From an uncultured Kordiimonas sp. (GTDB lineage: Bacteria; Pseudomonadota; Alphaproteobacteria; Sphingomonadales; Kordiimonadaceae): a stretch of DNA of 64,000 bases. The notes beneath the pieces were generated by a model, which worked only from the letters and a program-made list of their open reading frames with translations, had not been told where the DNA came from and searched no databases. Position 1 is the stretch's first letter, and each line of letters starts with the position of its first letter. The position numbers and the translations under genes were made by a program. The stretch covers positions 62,001 to 126,000 of the forward strand of contig CANLMI010000002.1 in the NCBI GenBank assembly GCA_947492375.1, written 5' to 3'. Shown here piece by piece: positions 38,088 to 46,881 of this stretch.

Positions 38088-38750
38088 TTATTCAGCGCTA
38101 CGTTCTTGCATTTTCTTTAAAACAGCCATCATACGACCGTGGCTATTCTGGGCAGTATCGGTATCTTTTACACTGTTCCACCACCGAGTAAGATTAGGGC
38201 GGTCGCCAAAGCCAGCATACCCAAACTGGGATACTAATGTATCCAACTGAAACACCATTGGAATCAAAGCTGCATCCGCAACAGTCCAATCATCACCGAC
38301 AGCGCGTGTCCCAACTTTAGTCATACAAGTATTTAAAAGATCAAGCGCTTTTGGAAGTGCCTCCTTTAAGGCATTTTCAATCGCAGCGTCGTCACGGCGT
38401 TGAAAGATCAGAGCTAATAACATGGGCCCAATTGCTGGAATGATATACATATCGTAAATACGTGCAAGCAGCTTGGCATTTGCGGCTGCATCAGCATCTA
38501 CGGGCACAAGGCTTACACCGTCAAAGACAGAATCTATATATTCCAGAATAACCTGCCCTTCGATTAAGACATCACCGTCATCTTTAACAAAATAAGGTAT
38601 TTTCCCCGTAGGGCTCGCCGCCATTAATTCTGGCGTACCGAACGCATGCGGCAAGCCGCCAAATTCAACTTGATCGCTCGCTTCTTTAAGCTCAAGACCA
38701 ATAACAACACGCTCATAGAATGGGGATAGGTTTACACCGAAGAGCTGCAT
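38088..38750 (-). CDS. Glutathione S-transferase family protein
   Basis: A 220-residue GST: thioredoxin-like N-terminal domain (QLFGVNLSPFYERVVIGLELK, then ASPTGKIPYFVKDDGDVLIEGQVILEYID) and an all-alpha C-terminal domain from about residue 90. A GGAGG site lies before the ATG. Conjugation substrates cannot be inferred. It lies 37 bases downstream of the LysE-type gene on the same strand and may be cotranscribed with it. Confidence 0.9.
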   Translation of the reverse strand: MQLFGVNLSPFYERVVIGLELKEASDQVEFGGLPHAFGTPELMAASPTGKIPYFVKDDGDVLIEGQVILEYIDSVFDGVSLVPVDADAAANAKLLARIYDMYIIPAIGPMLLALIFQRRDDAAIENALKEALPKALDLLNTCMTKVGTRAVGDDWTVADAALIPMVFQLDTLVSQFGYAGFGDRPNLTRWWNSVKDTDTAQNSHGRMMAVLKKMQERSAE

Positions 38751-38787
38751 AAAATGCCTCCAAAATAATAAAAAAGACCCCTCACAC

Positions 38788-39423
38788 TTACAACAAATGC
38801 CCTATAAGTGTGACAGATATTACCAACATAATGATCGTGATTAAAGTATCAAGTATCTGCCATGTCTTTTTTTGTGCAAATAATGGTGCCGCCTTCGTCG
38901 CTCCAATAGCAAGACCTGAAAACCAGATACCAGACGCAACAATCGACCCTAACAAGAATGAAATTTTACCCTCACCGAAAGGATATTTGATACTCACCCC
39001 GCCAAGAAGCGCCATAGTATCCACATATGCCCAAGGATTGAGCCAGGCAAAAGCAAGTGCATGTAAGATAGCAACTTTTACCCCCTGCCCGGCCGCAGCT
39101 CCAGCGGATTGATCAATGATATCGTGGTCAATAGCTTCAGGCTTTAATGCTCGCTTTGCACTCGATAAAGCAAACCATAGTAAAAACAAAACACCGCTCC
39201 ATCCCAGAATTGTAGCTAATAACGGCGATTGCTTAAGCGCAATCTCAGCACTCAAAATGCCCAGGCAAATCATTAAAGTGTCCGAGATAAAGGTTGTTGC
39301 AGTTACTGCAAACACGTGTCTGCGCTTCAAGCCTTGACGCAAAACATAGGCATTTTGTGGGCCAATTGCCGTCAAAAGCCCAAGGGATATCAAAAAACCT
39401 TCCAAGAAGACCGTAATTATCAT
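38788..39423 (-). CDS. LysE/ArgO-family amino acid exporter
   Basis: A 211-residue membrane protein with about six helices. The N-terminal signature LISLGLLTAIGPQNAYVLRQGLKRRH is that of LysE/ArgO exporters, and LAFAWLNPWAYVDTMALLGG is the conserved helix-4 region. It probably exports basic amino acids or analogues. Its start overlaps the end of the epoxide-hydrolase-like gene by 4 bases (ATGA), indicating translational coupling. Confidence 0.9.
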   Translation of the reverse strand: MIITVFLEGFLISLGLLTAIGPQNAYVLRQGLKRRHVFAVTATTFISDTLMICLGILSAEIALKQSPLLATILGWSGVLFLLWFALSSAKRALKPEAIDHDIIDQSAGAAAGQGVKVAILHALAFAWLNPWAYVDTMALLGGVSIKYPFGEGKISFLLGSIVASGIWFSGLAIGATKAAPLFAQKKTWQILDTLITIIMLVISVTLIGHLL

Positions 39424-40418
39424 TTAACGAAATGCTCGTTTAGCCACCCCATGATCGCGCCATTAACGACCTCTGGCATCTGTTGCTGGCTCCAGTGGCC
39501 ACAGTTCTCCAGATGCACCAAAGTAAGCGGCGTTACACGTTCTTCCATACCCTTAGCCAAGTGGGGCGGGCAAGCACGGTCCATATCAGCCGTGATCATT
39601 AAGCTTGGTTTCTCAATAACAGGCAGTTTTCCATCAATTAAATGTTTTTTCTCAGCTCGCCAATTATTTCCCATGTTGCGGTACCAGTGAAGCGGCCCCG
39701 TAAAACCACCAGCTTCAAAGGCATCGATATAGATTTGCATTTCAGCATCATCCAATAAAAGCTCGCCGCCCCAACCTTCTTCACCTTTCTGGAGAAGCCC
39801 TAACATATCAAGGCTTTCAGTTTGCTTGGACGGTTTTCTATCTTGATCGCGTTTATCACCTGGAATACGCATGAAAAATCGCACCGTATCGCGCACATTC
39901 GCTTCTAATGTTGGCTCACAGGCACCCTCGTCTTGAAAGCGAACAATATACATATCAGGGCCAAATCGCCCTCTAAAAAGTTCAATTGGGTCAGCGCGGT
40001 AATGGGCAACATGCGCAACATTTAAACCAGCAAGGCCGAGTATACGGTCATTCATATAAAGTGGTAAGGACCATAAAATAATCGCCCCCCAATCATGCCC
40101 GACAAAAACTGCTTGCTCGATCCCATAATGATCCAACAGGCCTTCGATATCGCCCGCAAGTTTCGCCATAGTATAATTTTCAGCGCCGTCTGGTTTATCC
40201 GAATTGCCGTACCCACGTTGATCATGTGCAAAAACTGGGTAGCCCGCATCGCCAAACGCCTCCATTTGCGCACGCCAACTATAAGCAAGTTCAGGAAAAC
40301 CATGGAGGAAAAAAATCGCAGGTTTATCGCTTGTCTTATGGTCGGGGCCGTGCCTATAGACGGCAAGCTTTACGCCGTTAGTCTCAACATAATCAGGCGT
40401 TTTATAAATGGGATGCAT
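39420..40418 (-). CDS. Alpha/beta hydrolase, soluble epoxide hydrolase-like
   Basis: A 332-residue hydrolase with FLHGFPELAYSWRAQMEAF (oxyanion HGFP), YGNSDKP, and an aspartate nucleophile in FVGHDWGAIIL, the mark of epoxide hydrolases and haloalkane dehalogenases. The cap domain follows from about residue 140, and the catalytic His is in LENCGHWSQQQ. HGxP with a tyrosine-bearing cap favours epoxide hydrolase. It sits between the NSS transporter (6 bases upstream) and the coupled LysE gene. Confidence 0.9.
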   Translation of the reverse strand: MHPIYKTPDYVETNGVKLAVYRHGPDHKTSDKPAIFFLHGFPELAYSWRAQMEAFGDAGYPVFAHDQRGYGNSDKPDGAENYTMAKLAGDIEGLLDHYGIEQAVFVGHDWGAIILWSLPLYMNDRILGLAGLNVAHVAHYRADPIELFRGRFGPDMYIVRFQDEGACEPTLEANVRDTVRFFMRIPGDKRDQDRKPSKQTESLDMLGLLQKGEEGWGGELLLDDAEMQIYIDAFEAGGFTGPLHWYRNMGNNWRAEKKHLIDGKLPVIEKPSLMITADMDRACPPHLAKGMEERVTPLTLVHLENCGHWSQQQMPEVVNGAIMGWLNEHFVK

Positions 40419-40424
40419 ATGGAA

Positions 40425-41798
40425 TTACCCTCCAAAAATCGCGTTCAAAAATAACGCTGAAATAGCAATAGGCACGATATAGCGCAGACAAAAATACCAA
40501 ACCTTGAAAAGAACCGTTTCCTGCATTGGAAGGGCTGCTTTTACACGCTCTTTTTTAATTCCCCACCCAACAATTAATGCACAGGTAACACCAACAACCG
40601 GTAAAATAACATTACTCACGCCCTCACGCACAAGTGCAAACGCCGTTAAACCGTCAAAGCCAAGCACCGCCAAAGGATAATAATCAGACCAGATATTAAA
40701 TGAGAATATCGTCAGAAAACTGAGCACGAATGCCGCGAATGACATTGCCCATGCTGCATGAGGGCGCTTCCACCCAGCTTCCTCGAGACGCGCAACTGTT
40801 GGCGACAATAGCGAAATTGATGAAGTAATCGCCGCAAAAGCAAGCAACATAAAAAACAAAACCGCGACAACACCGCCACCGGTTATTTTTGCAAAAATGA
40901 TTGGCAGCGTAATAAAGATGAGACCCGGCCCCGCAGACGCGTCAACACCCTCACCAAACACAAGTGGGAAAATAGCAAGGCCTGCCAAAATCGCCACCCC
41001 CAAATCCATTAATACGATCCACATTACAGCCTTTGGTAAATTGACATTATTACCCATATAGGCGCCGTACATCATAATTGCCCCCACACCGACAGAAATG
41101 GTAAAGAACGCTTGCCCAACAGCCTCCAACAACACTCCGGGTGTTAAAACTAAATGATCAAATCCAAAAAGAAAATTGAGGGCAGCTGGCATATCACCGT
41201 ATATGCCAGCATAAATAACAATTATCACAAGCAAAACGAACAATATTGGTGTCAGCCATTTACCCGCTAGTTCAATCCCTGTTGTAATATTGGAGGATAC
41301 GATCAATGCGGTCAGCCCCACAAAAACGGCGGACCAAAACGCCATAAGCAAAATGTCTGATTTATATGCTGCGTCGAAGGCAATAATATCTTCAGGCGTC
41401 CACCCATGAAAGCTCTCGGTCATCGCTTCAAAACCATAGAAAATCGCCTGCCCGGCAATAACCATGTAAAAGCTTAAGATTAAGATGGTCCCCATAAGGC
41501 CAACCCACATGATAACAGGCCAAGGCTCCTTACGGCCTGCTTCTATCTGCAAGTTCTTAAGTGCTGTCGGTGGGCTCGCACGCCCCATACGCCCCAGCAA
41601 GAGTTCAGCCATCAATACAGGTGTCGCCACAAAAGCAAGCGCAAGCAGGTAAATAAGCATAAAACCGCCGCCGCCGTTTTTCCCTGCTACGTATGGAAAG
41701 CCCCAAACATTGCCAAGGCCAACAGCAGCACCAGCCGTCACCAAAATAAAAGCCATTCGTGATGTAAAGTTTGGCAACTCTTTACGTGTTATAGCCAT
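40425..41798 (-). CDS. Sodium-dependent neurotransmitter-symporter (NSS/SNF) family transporter
   Basis: A protein of about 457 residues with around 11-12 membrane helices. The family hallmark is at the N-terminus: FILVTAGAAVGLGNVWGFPYVAGKNGGGGF, which includes the unwound helix-1 substrate and sodium site. These carriers move amino acids or related solutes with sodium. The ORF-track start adds 17 residues; the ATG before AITRKELPNF, with GGGGAT upstream, is preferred. It is the first gene of a run with the hydrolase, LysE and perhaps GST. Confidence 0.92.
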   Translation of the reverse strand: MAITRKELPNFTSRMAFILVTAGAAVGLGNVWGFPYVAGKNGGGGFMLIYLLALAFVATPVLMAELLLGRMGRASPPTALKNLQIEAGRKEPWPVIMWVGLMGTILILSFYMVIAGQAIFYGFEAMTESFHGWTPEDIIAFDAAYKSDILLMAFWSAVFVGLTALIVSSNITTGIELAGKWLTPILFVLLVIIVIYAGIYGDMPAALNFLFGFDHLVLTPGVLLEAVGQAFFTISVGVGAIMMYGAYMGNNVNLPKAVMWIVLMDLGVAILAGLAIFPLVFGEGVDASAGPGLIFITLPIIFAKITGGGVVAVLFFMLLAFAAITSSISLLSPTVARLEEAGWKRPHAAWAMSFAAFVLSFLTIFSFNIWSDYYPLAVLGFDGLTAFALVREGVSNVILPVVGVTCALIVGWGIKKERVKAALPMQETVLFKVWYFCLRYIVPIAISALFLNAIFGG

Positions 41799-41958
41799 AT
41801 AGACTGTATCCCCAAGTGATCTTCCCTGCGGCAAAGAAATATAACGCATTTAAATACGTACAATTTATCCTTGCCTTCTCCCTAAGCTAACCCCAAAATC
41901 CACAGCAGATGGGATTTGGGTCACCCTTGACTATAAGGGGTATCATAACGGGGTTAAG

Positions 41959-43596
41959 ATGAAAATATATAGAAAATGGATTTCATTAATAGCGGTTACT
42001 TCGGCGTTATCATTAGCATCAATAGCACAGGACAAGGATGTTTTACCCGGTGATGAAGGTGCAGCCCGTATCGCACAATTAGGGCTAAAATTACCACAAG
42101 AAGCCTCCCCTCGTGAAAGCCGTATCAGCCAAGGGCCTTTCAATCGCCTTGTTATTCGAGGTGCAAATCTTGTTGATGGCACAGGGGCCCCGCCAATTGG
42201 CCCTGTTGATATCGTTGTAGAAGGCAATAAAATCACTTCCATATCAGTTGTCGGCAGCCCTGGTGTTCCCATCAATGAAAAGGCGCGCCCTGCCAAAGGC
42301 GACCATGAAATCGATGCCTCTGAGGCCTATATTCTGCCCGGATTTGTTGACGCGCACAGTCATATTGGTAATGCGCTTTGGGGCTTAACCGGCGACATGC
42401 CATCGATGGATTATATTTTCAAACTTTGGATGGCACACGGCATTACAACCAGTCGGGAAGTCGCCTGCGGTATGGGCGCAGACTACACCCTTCGGCAAAA
42501 ACGGCGCTCTGCCAACAATGAAATCACAGCGCCGCGCCTGATGGTTCATTGTGGTTTCCCAACAGATTTTGCAACAGCAAAAGAAGCACGCAGTTGGGTG
42601 AAAGGCCTAAAGAAACGCGGGGCTGACGGCATCAAATTTTTTGGTGGAAACCCAAAAATATTAGAGGCTGCCTTTGATGAAGCGAAAAAACAAGAGCTTC
42701 GAACTGCATTTCACCATGCCCAATTATCTGTTTCACGCGTAAATGTGCTTACATCAGCACGCTGGGGCCTGAATTCGATGGAGCATTGGTACGGCCTGCC
42801 GGAAGCTTTATTTGATGATCGTATCGTTCAAGATTACCCGCTCGACTATAATTACGCGAATGAACAAGACCGCTTTGGTGAAGCTGGCCGCTTGTGGCGT
42901 CAAGCAGCGAAACCCGGAAGCGATAAATGGAACGAAGTGATGGATGAGCTGTTAAGTCTTGATTTCACGCTTGATCCAACCTTCACGATATACGAAGCCA
43001 ACCGCGATGTCATGCGGGCGCGTAACGCAGATTGGCATGATGAATATACCCTACCGTCTGTATGGGAGTTTTTCCAACCAAACCGCATTCTTCATGGCTC
43101 TTACCATTTTGACTGGACGACAAAGGATGAAATCGATTGGAAAAACAATTTCCAGATGTGGATGCAATTTGTAAACGACTATAAAAACAGGGGAGGCCGC
43201 GTAACCGCAGGCTCTGACTCTGGTTTTATTTTTAAACTATTTGGCTTTGATTATATTCGGGAGCTTGAATTATTACAGGAAGCTGGCTTTCACCCACTTG
43301 AGGTTCTAAAATCAGCGACACTGAACGGCGCCGAACTAATTGGTCGCAACGATGAACTTGGTAGCATTGAAGTTGGTAAGCTTGCAGACATGGTTATTGT
43401 CTATGAAAACCCGGTCAACAACCTGAAGGTTTTGTATGGAACGGGCCACATGCGCCTCAATGATGAAACCAATGAAGTCGAGCGAGTTGGTGGCATCAAA
43501 TGGACGATCAAAGACGGTATTGTTTATGATGCAGAAGCCATGCGCGCCGATGTTCGTAAAATGGTAAGCGATGCGAAAAAAAAGATAAATAAATGA
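41959..43596 (+). CDS. Exported amidohydrolase-family protein
   Basis: A 545-residue metal-dependent hydrolase. It has an N-terminal signal peptide (WISLIAVTSALSLASIA), a beta-sandwich strand region (VIRGANLVDGTGAPPIGPVDIVVEGNKITSI), then the HxH motif in YILPGFVDAHSHIGNALWG. Further ligands lie in TAFHHAQLS and in the late VTAGSDSGFIFKLF (Asp). The C-terminal GRNDELGSIEVGKLADMVIVYENP is typical of imidazolonepropionase-type amidohydrolases. Several secreted homologues act on dipeptides, but the substrate is unknown. A 114-residue ORF overlaps its stop by 4 bases. Confidence 0.9.
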   Translation: MKIYRKWISLIAVTSALSLASIAQDKDVLPGDEGAARIAQLGLKLPQEASPRESRISQGPFNRLVIRGANLVDGTGAPPIGPVDIVVEGNKITSISVVGSPGVPINEKARPAKGDHEIDASEAYILPGFVDAHSHIGNALWGLTGDMPSMDYIFKLWMAHGITTSREVACGMGADYTLRQKRRSANNEITAPRLMVHCGFPTDFATAKEARSWVKGLKKRGADGIKFFGGNPKILEAAFDEAKKQELRTAFHHAQLSVSRVNVLTSARWGLNSMEHWYGLPEALFDDRIVQDYPLDYNYANEQDRFGEAGRLWRQAAKPGSDKWNEVMDELLSLDFTLDPTFTIYEANRDVMRARNADWHDEYTLPSVWEFFQPNRILHGSYHFDWTTKDEIDWKNNFQMWMQFVNDYKNRGGRVTAGSDSGFIFKLFGFDYIRELELLQEAGFHPLEVLKSATLNGAELIGRNDELGSIEVGKLADMVIVYENPVNNLKVLYGTGHMRLNDETNEVERVGGIKWTIKDGIVYDAEAMRADVRKMVSDAKKKINK

Positions 43597-43937
43597 TCGA
43601 TAAATTTACAGACTGGATTTCAATACGATCGACCAATTGGGAGAATATTGGAATACGTTACGAAACTTGGTGTGGAACAAATAATGATGAATGCCAAATA
43701 CCAGAGATGAATGGACGCTTTGTAACACTTGATCTTATTGGCAAAACATCTATCGGACGCATCCAAGTATATGAAAACGGGTTTGCAATTTGTGACTATG
43801 CGGGGCCTAATACTCTTAAAGATACTTTTCTGAAAGTAACAGGCATCCGCAAATATAAAACAAATTATTTCATTAAGTTGTCGAACCATGATGACCTAGA
43901 CACAAGATTCAAATCAGTTTTAAGTAGGTTTTACTAA
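43593..43937 (+). CDS. Hypothetical protein
   Basis: A 114-residue ORF that I do not recognise. It begins at ATGA, overlapping the stop of the amidohydrolase gene, and ends 3 bases before DUF1697, so it is in a translationally coupled run. The protein is beta-rich and mildly basic (FVTLDLIGKTSIGRIQVYENGFAICDYAG), with no signal peptide or membrane segment. The coupling argues that it is real; no function is proposed. Confidence 0.65.
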   Translation: MIDKFTDWISIRSTNWENIGIRYETWCGTNNDECQIPEMNGRFVTLDLIGKTSIGRIQVYENGFAICDYAGPNTLKDTFLKVTGIRKYKTNYFIKLSNHDDLDTRFKSVLSRFY

Positions 43938-43940
43938 TAT

Positions 43941-44489
43941 ATGAAAACATACATAGCACTCTTTCGCGGTATTAACGTCGGCGGCAACAACGTGCTGCCG
44001 ATGAAAGAACTTGTGAGCATGATGGAAGCATTAGGCTGTGCTTCAGTTAAAACATATATTCAAAGCGGTAATGCTGTTTTCACCTATGACGGCGATATCA
44101 AAAACTTGAATGACCAGCTAACGAGTGAGATCGAGCAGCAAAAAAGTTTTCATCCCAACATTCATATTCTAACCAAAGATGAGTTTAAACGTATCGCGTT
44201 ACAAAACCCCTATGCTGAAATTGAGACGGACCCTAAAACTGTTCATGTCAACTTCCTTCTTACACCAGCCGTGGATGCAAATTTGGCTAAGATTGAAGAG
44301 TTACAGGCGGATACTGAACAGTTTAAATTAACCGATGATGCCTTTTTCCTTCATGCACCAGATGGCATAGGGCGCTCAAAGCTTGTGGCGAAACTGGAAA
44401 AACTTCTTGGTGTCCCAATAACCGGGCGTAATTTACGGACCGTCAACAAACTTTCAGAATTGCTGCATAAAATTGCTGAGGCCTCTTAG
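43941..44489 (+). CDS. DUF1697 domain-containing protein
   Basis: A 182-residue cytosolic protein with the DUF1697 signature YIALFRGINVGGNNVLPMKELVSMMEALGC, then VKTYIQSGNAVF and the C-terminal RNLRTVNKLSELL. It is widely conserved, and its function is unknown. It follows the hypothetical gene by 3 bases, and the trypsin-like protease gene comes 8 bases later. Confidence 0.92.
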   Translation: MKTYIALFRGINVGGNNVLPMKELVSMMEALGCASVKTYIQSGNAVFTYDGDIKNLNDQLTSEIEQQKSFHPNIHILTKDEFKRIALQNPYAEIETDPKTVHVNFLLTPAVDANLAKIEELQADTEQFKLTDDAFFLHAPDGIGRSKLVAKLEKLLGVPITGRNLRTVNKLSELLHKIAEAS

Positions 44490-44497
44490 TTGCGGAA

Positions 44498-45298
44498 ATG
44501 ATATACTTTTCAAACACATTGCTCTCTCTCATCCTTTCTTATCTGTTCCTAACAGGCAACATCGCTATGGCCGCTGACCATTCAGTTACACAATCAGCAG
44601 AGACTCATGCGACTAAGATAGGCAAAGACAAGGTCATCGTTGACGCAAGCCAACACCCGTTTTCCGCAATTGGCCGCTTAAACGGCGCTGGCATTGACCG
44701 CCGCAGCCATTGTACCGCAACTCTCATAACGCCAAACCATATCCTGACAGCTGCCCATTGCCTGTATTTTAACGCCCGAAAGCGCTGGTTCCTACCAAGC
44801 GAATTACATTTTTTAGCGGGCTATCAACGCGGTGATTTTATTGCACACGGCAGAATTAAAGCGATCCATGCCAAAGGGACCTATGCCCCTAATAAAAGGT
44901 TAGATACTAAAAACATCGAAGGTGACTGGGCAATTTTAACATTATCAACGTCAATTGATATTGCCCCTATTCCCTTACTTACCCTCAGTAAGACTGAAGC
45001 CAATAGTAAGTTTCAGCAAGTGGGATATCACAAGCAACGCCCGCATGTTCAAAGCCTTAACCCTGAGTGCAACATCACAGGGCGTTTTAAAAGCATTTTA
45101 CGGCATGACTGCATGCTTGCGCCCGGCGATTCCGGAAGCCCCATCCTTTATGAAAAAACAGGAAAATATTATGTTGCAGGCCTAAATAGTGCTGCCATTC
45201 AAAACCATAAAGCCAAAAGCTCAGGCCTTGCAATTGCAAGCGAGTTTTTGGCTCAACATATTGATAACATCAAAGCCGCTACAGATAACGCTCAATAA
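44498..45298 (+). CDS. Trypsin-like serine protease, exported
   Basis: A 266-residue S1-family protein. Signal peptide at residues 1-24 ([18 protein letters not shown]). The catalytic triad is in [10 protein letters not shown] (His), [10 protein letters not shown] (Asp) and [15 protein letters not shown] (Ser). A periplasmic or secreted protease without PDZ domains, related to the V8/glutamyl endopeptidase-like group. Its last 20 bases overlap the convergent glutathione peroxidase gene. Confidence 0.88.
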   Translation: MIYFSNTLLSLILSYLFLTGNIAMAADHSVTQSAETHATKIGKDKVIVDASQHPFSAIGRLNGAGIDRRSHCTATLITPNHILTAAHCLYFNARKRWFLPSELHFLAGYQRGDFIAHGRIKAIHAKGTYAPNKRLDTKNIEGDWAILTLSTSIDIAPIPLLTLSKTEANSKFQQVGYHKQRPHVQSLNPECNITGRFKSILRHDCMLAPGDSGSPILYEKTGKYYVAGLNSAAIQNHKAKSSGLAIASEFLAQHIDNIKAATDNAQ

Positions 45299-45758
45299 TA
45301 CCGCGAATATTTGCCGGTGTATCATTGGGCGCGAAGCGTTTTACGACCTTACCGTCTTTATCAACAAGGAATTTTGTAAAGTTCCACTTAATGCCTTTAG
45401 TTCCCATCAAGCCGGGCTTTTCTTTCTTTAAATGCGAATAAAGCGGCGTTTCGTTCGTGCCGTTCACATCCACCTTTGCAAACATTGGAAAGCTGACACC
45501 GTAATTGATCTGGCAAAATTCACCAATTTCGTCATTACTGCCAGGGTCCTGCTTGCCAAACTGATTGCAAGGGAAGCCAAGGATTTCAAGACCCTTTTCT
45601 TTCAAGTCACCGTAAAGCTTCTCCAGCCCCTCAAACTGCGGTGTAAATCCGCATTTAGATGCAGTATTTACAATCAAGAGCACCTTGCCTTTATAGGCAT
45701 CCAGGCTTTCTTGTTTACCGTTCAGGCGCTCACATTCAAAATCGTAAACCGACGTCAT
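45279..45758 (-). CDS. Glutathione peroxidase (thiol peroxidase type)
   Basis: A peroxidase of about 159 residues. The active-site region is [21 protein letters not shown], with cysteine in place of selenocysteine, followed by [14 protein letters not shown] (Gln) and [14 protein letters not shown] (Trp-Asn), which complete the catalytic tetrad. It reduces hydroperoxides with thioredoxin or glutathione. The start is the ATG before TSVYDFE; the ORF-track start is four codons further up. Confidence 0.95.
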   Translation of the reverse strand: MTSVYDFECERLNGKQESLDAYKGKVLLIVNTASKCGFTPQFEGLEKLYGDLKEKGLEILGFPCNQFGKQDPGSNDEIGEFCQINYGVSFPMFAKVDVNGTNETPLYSHLKKEKPGLMGTKGIKWNFTKFLVDKDGKVVKRFAPNDTPANIRGIIERYL

Positions 45759-45794
45759 TATTGTATCCACTCGATAGCTAATTAATATAAGTCA

Positions 45795-46172
45795 TTAATT
45801 AGCTATTTTAGCGTTTAATCGTTCAATAGCAAGCTCTACGCGCTTGATTTCCCGTATAATCGACTGCCGGTTCATTTCATTGAAATGCCACATCTTCAAC
45901 ATGCCCTGTCCAAGTGATGCAGCAAGCGCTATTGCCCCCCAAAACACCCTATCATCAGTTGATACCGCTATCCAAAATTCATAAATCGACCAGAACATGA
46001 ATATTGTAATAATAAAAGTTACAATATTGACCATTACCAACCAATATCGCATGCCCCCTTTATAACTATTTATCAACATACCGGGCAAACCTTCCTCACC
46101 GGCTACCATGGCATCAATTTCTTTTACTTCGCTTTCTAGTTCAGCTTTGATCCGTTCATCAATACTTGTCAT
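45795..46172 (-). CDS. DUF6768-like membrane protein, partner of ECF sigma factor
   Basis: A 125-residue protein with an acidic, amphipathic N-terminal region (IDERIKAELESEVKEIDAMVAGEEGLPGML), two membrane helices (about residues 48-66 and 77-93) and a basic helical tail. It resembles the DUF6768 proteins found directly downstream of ECF sigma factors in alphaproteobacteria. GGAG precedes the ATG, 45 bases after the sigma gene. Position and topology make it a plausible anti-sigma or sensor partner; that is an inference, as no known anti-sigma motif is visible. Confidence 0.7.
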   Translation of the reverse strand: MTSIDERIKAELESEVKEIDAMVAGEEGLPGMLINSYKGGMRYWLVMVNIVTFIITIFMFWSIYEFWIAVSTDDRVFWGAIALAASLGQGMLKMWHFNEMNRQSIIREIKRVELAIERLNAKIAN

Positions 46173-46217
46173 ATACCGTCTCCTAAAGTGGGCTGTCGTG
46201 ACCCGGATGTATTGTTT

Positions 46218-46784
46218 TCATTGTGTTTCACTTTTTGTATAAGCTTTGCGAAGGCTCGCACGGGCGCGGTTAAGACGTGATTTCACTGTTCCCACAGGAA
46301 TTTTAATCACATCAGAAATTTCAGTAATACTCATGCCCTCAAGATAAAAAAGATACACCGCTTCGCGTTCATTAATTGGAAGCAAACTGATCAGTTTTCG
46401 CAAGTCGCCTCCATCTGTTTTATTATCCTCGCTTGTCGCGACCAGAGCATCTTCTACATCACCAAGGGCAACTGTCTCTTTACTTTTCCTTCTAACCAAA
46501 TCAATCACACGCCAGCGAACCGTTTTAAAGGCCCATGCCCGAAACCGCGTTGCATCTTCAAGGCGTATCAATGTTTTACTAATTGTAATCCATGCGTCCT
46601 GAACAGCGTCTTCTGCGATATGGTTTTCATTGGTTAATCGCCGTGCAAAGCCAACAAGCGAAGGAAGATAAGCTTTATAAAGGGTTTCAAAAGCCGCCAT
46701 GTCGCCGCCCTGCGCCCTCAACACCAAAATTTTTTCGGCAGATCTGATACTATCAGCTTGTATGCCTTTTGGCGCCTTTGCCAT
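46218..46784 (-). CDS. ECF-type RNA polymerase sigma factor
   Basis: A sigma factor of about 188 residues with region 2 (FETLYKAYLPSLVGFARRLTNENHIAEDAVQDAWITI) and region 4 (LLPINEREAVYLFYLEGMSITEISDVIKIPVGTVKSRLNRARASL), and nothing between but a short linker with the FRAWAFKTVRWRVIDLVRRK helix. The ATG at 46784, with AAAGGA in front, is preferred to the GTG six codons earlier. Its own promoter appears to contain a GAAC-17-CGTC site. It pairs with the DUF6768-like membrane protein downstream. Confidence 0.93.
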   Translation of the reverse strand: MAKAPKGIQADSIRSAEKILVLRAQGGDMAAFETLYKAYLPSLVGFARRLTNENHIAEDAVQDAWITISKTLIRLEDATRFRAWAFKTVRWRVIDLVRRKSKETVALGDVEDALVATSEDNKTDGGDLRKLISLLPINEREAVYLFYLEGMSITEISDVIKIPVGTVKSRLNRARASLRKAYTKSETQ

Positions 46785-46812
46785 AAAACCTTTTCCTTTC
46801 ACTCATACTATA

Positions 46813-46837
46813 GACGCAGCAAAAGAGAAAAAGGTTC
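46813..46837 (-). promoter_or_regulatory. Candidate ECF-type promoter (-35 GAAC, -10 CGTC)
   Basis: On the minus strand GAAC is followed after 17 bases by CGTC, the usual spacing of ECF promoters. The -10 lies about 28 bases before the chosen sigma-factor ATG, leaving room for a short leader with the AAAGGA ribosome-binding site. An autoregulated promoter is the simplest reading; only four-base motifs are matched, so chance is possible. Confidence 0.5.
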
Positions 46838-46881
46838 GGAAATTCCGACAGAAAAATTAACCCCTTGAAATAAAGGAGTTA

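Noticed and set aside
41890-41920. Imperfect hairpin before the amidohydrolase gene (CCCCAAAATCC ... GGGATTTGGG)
   Set aside because: The stem is bulged, has no T-run and lies between divergent genes where no terminator is expected.
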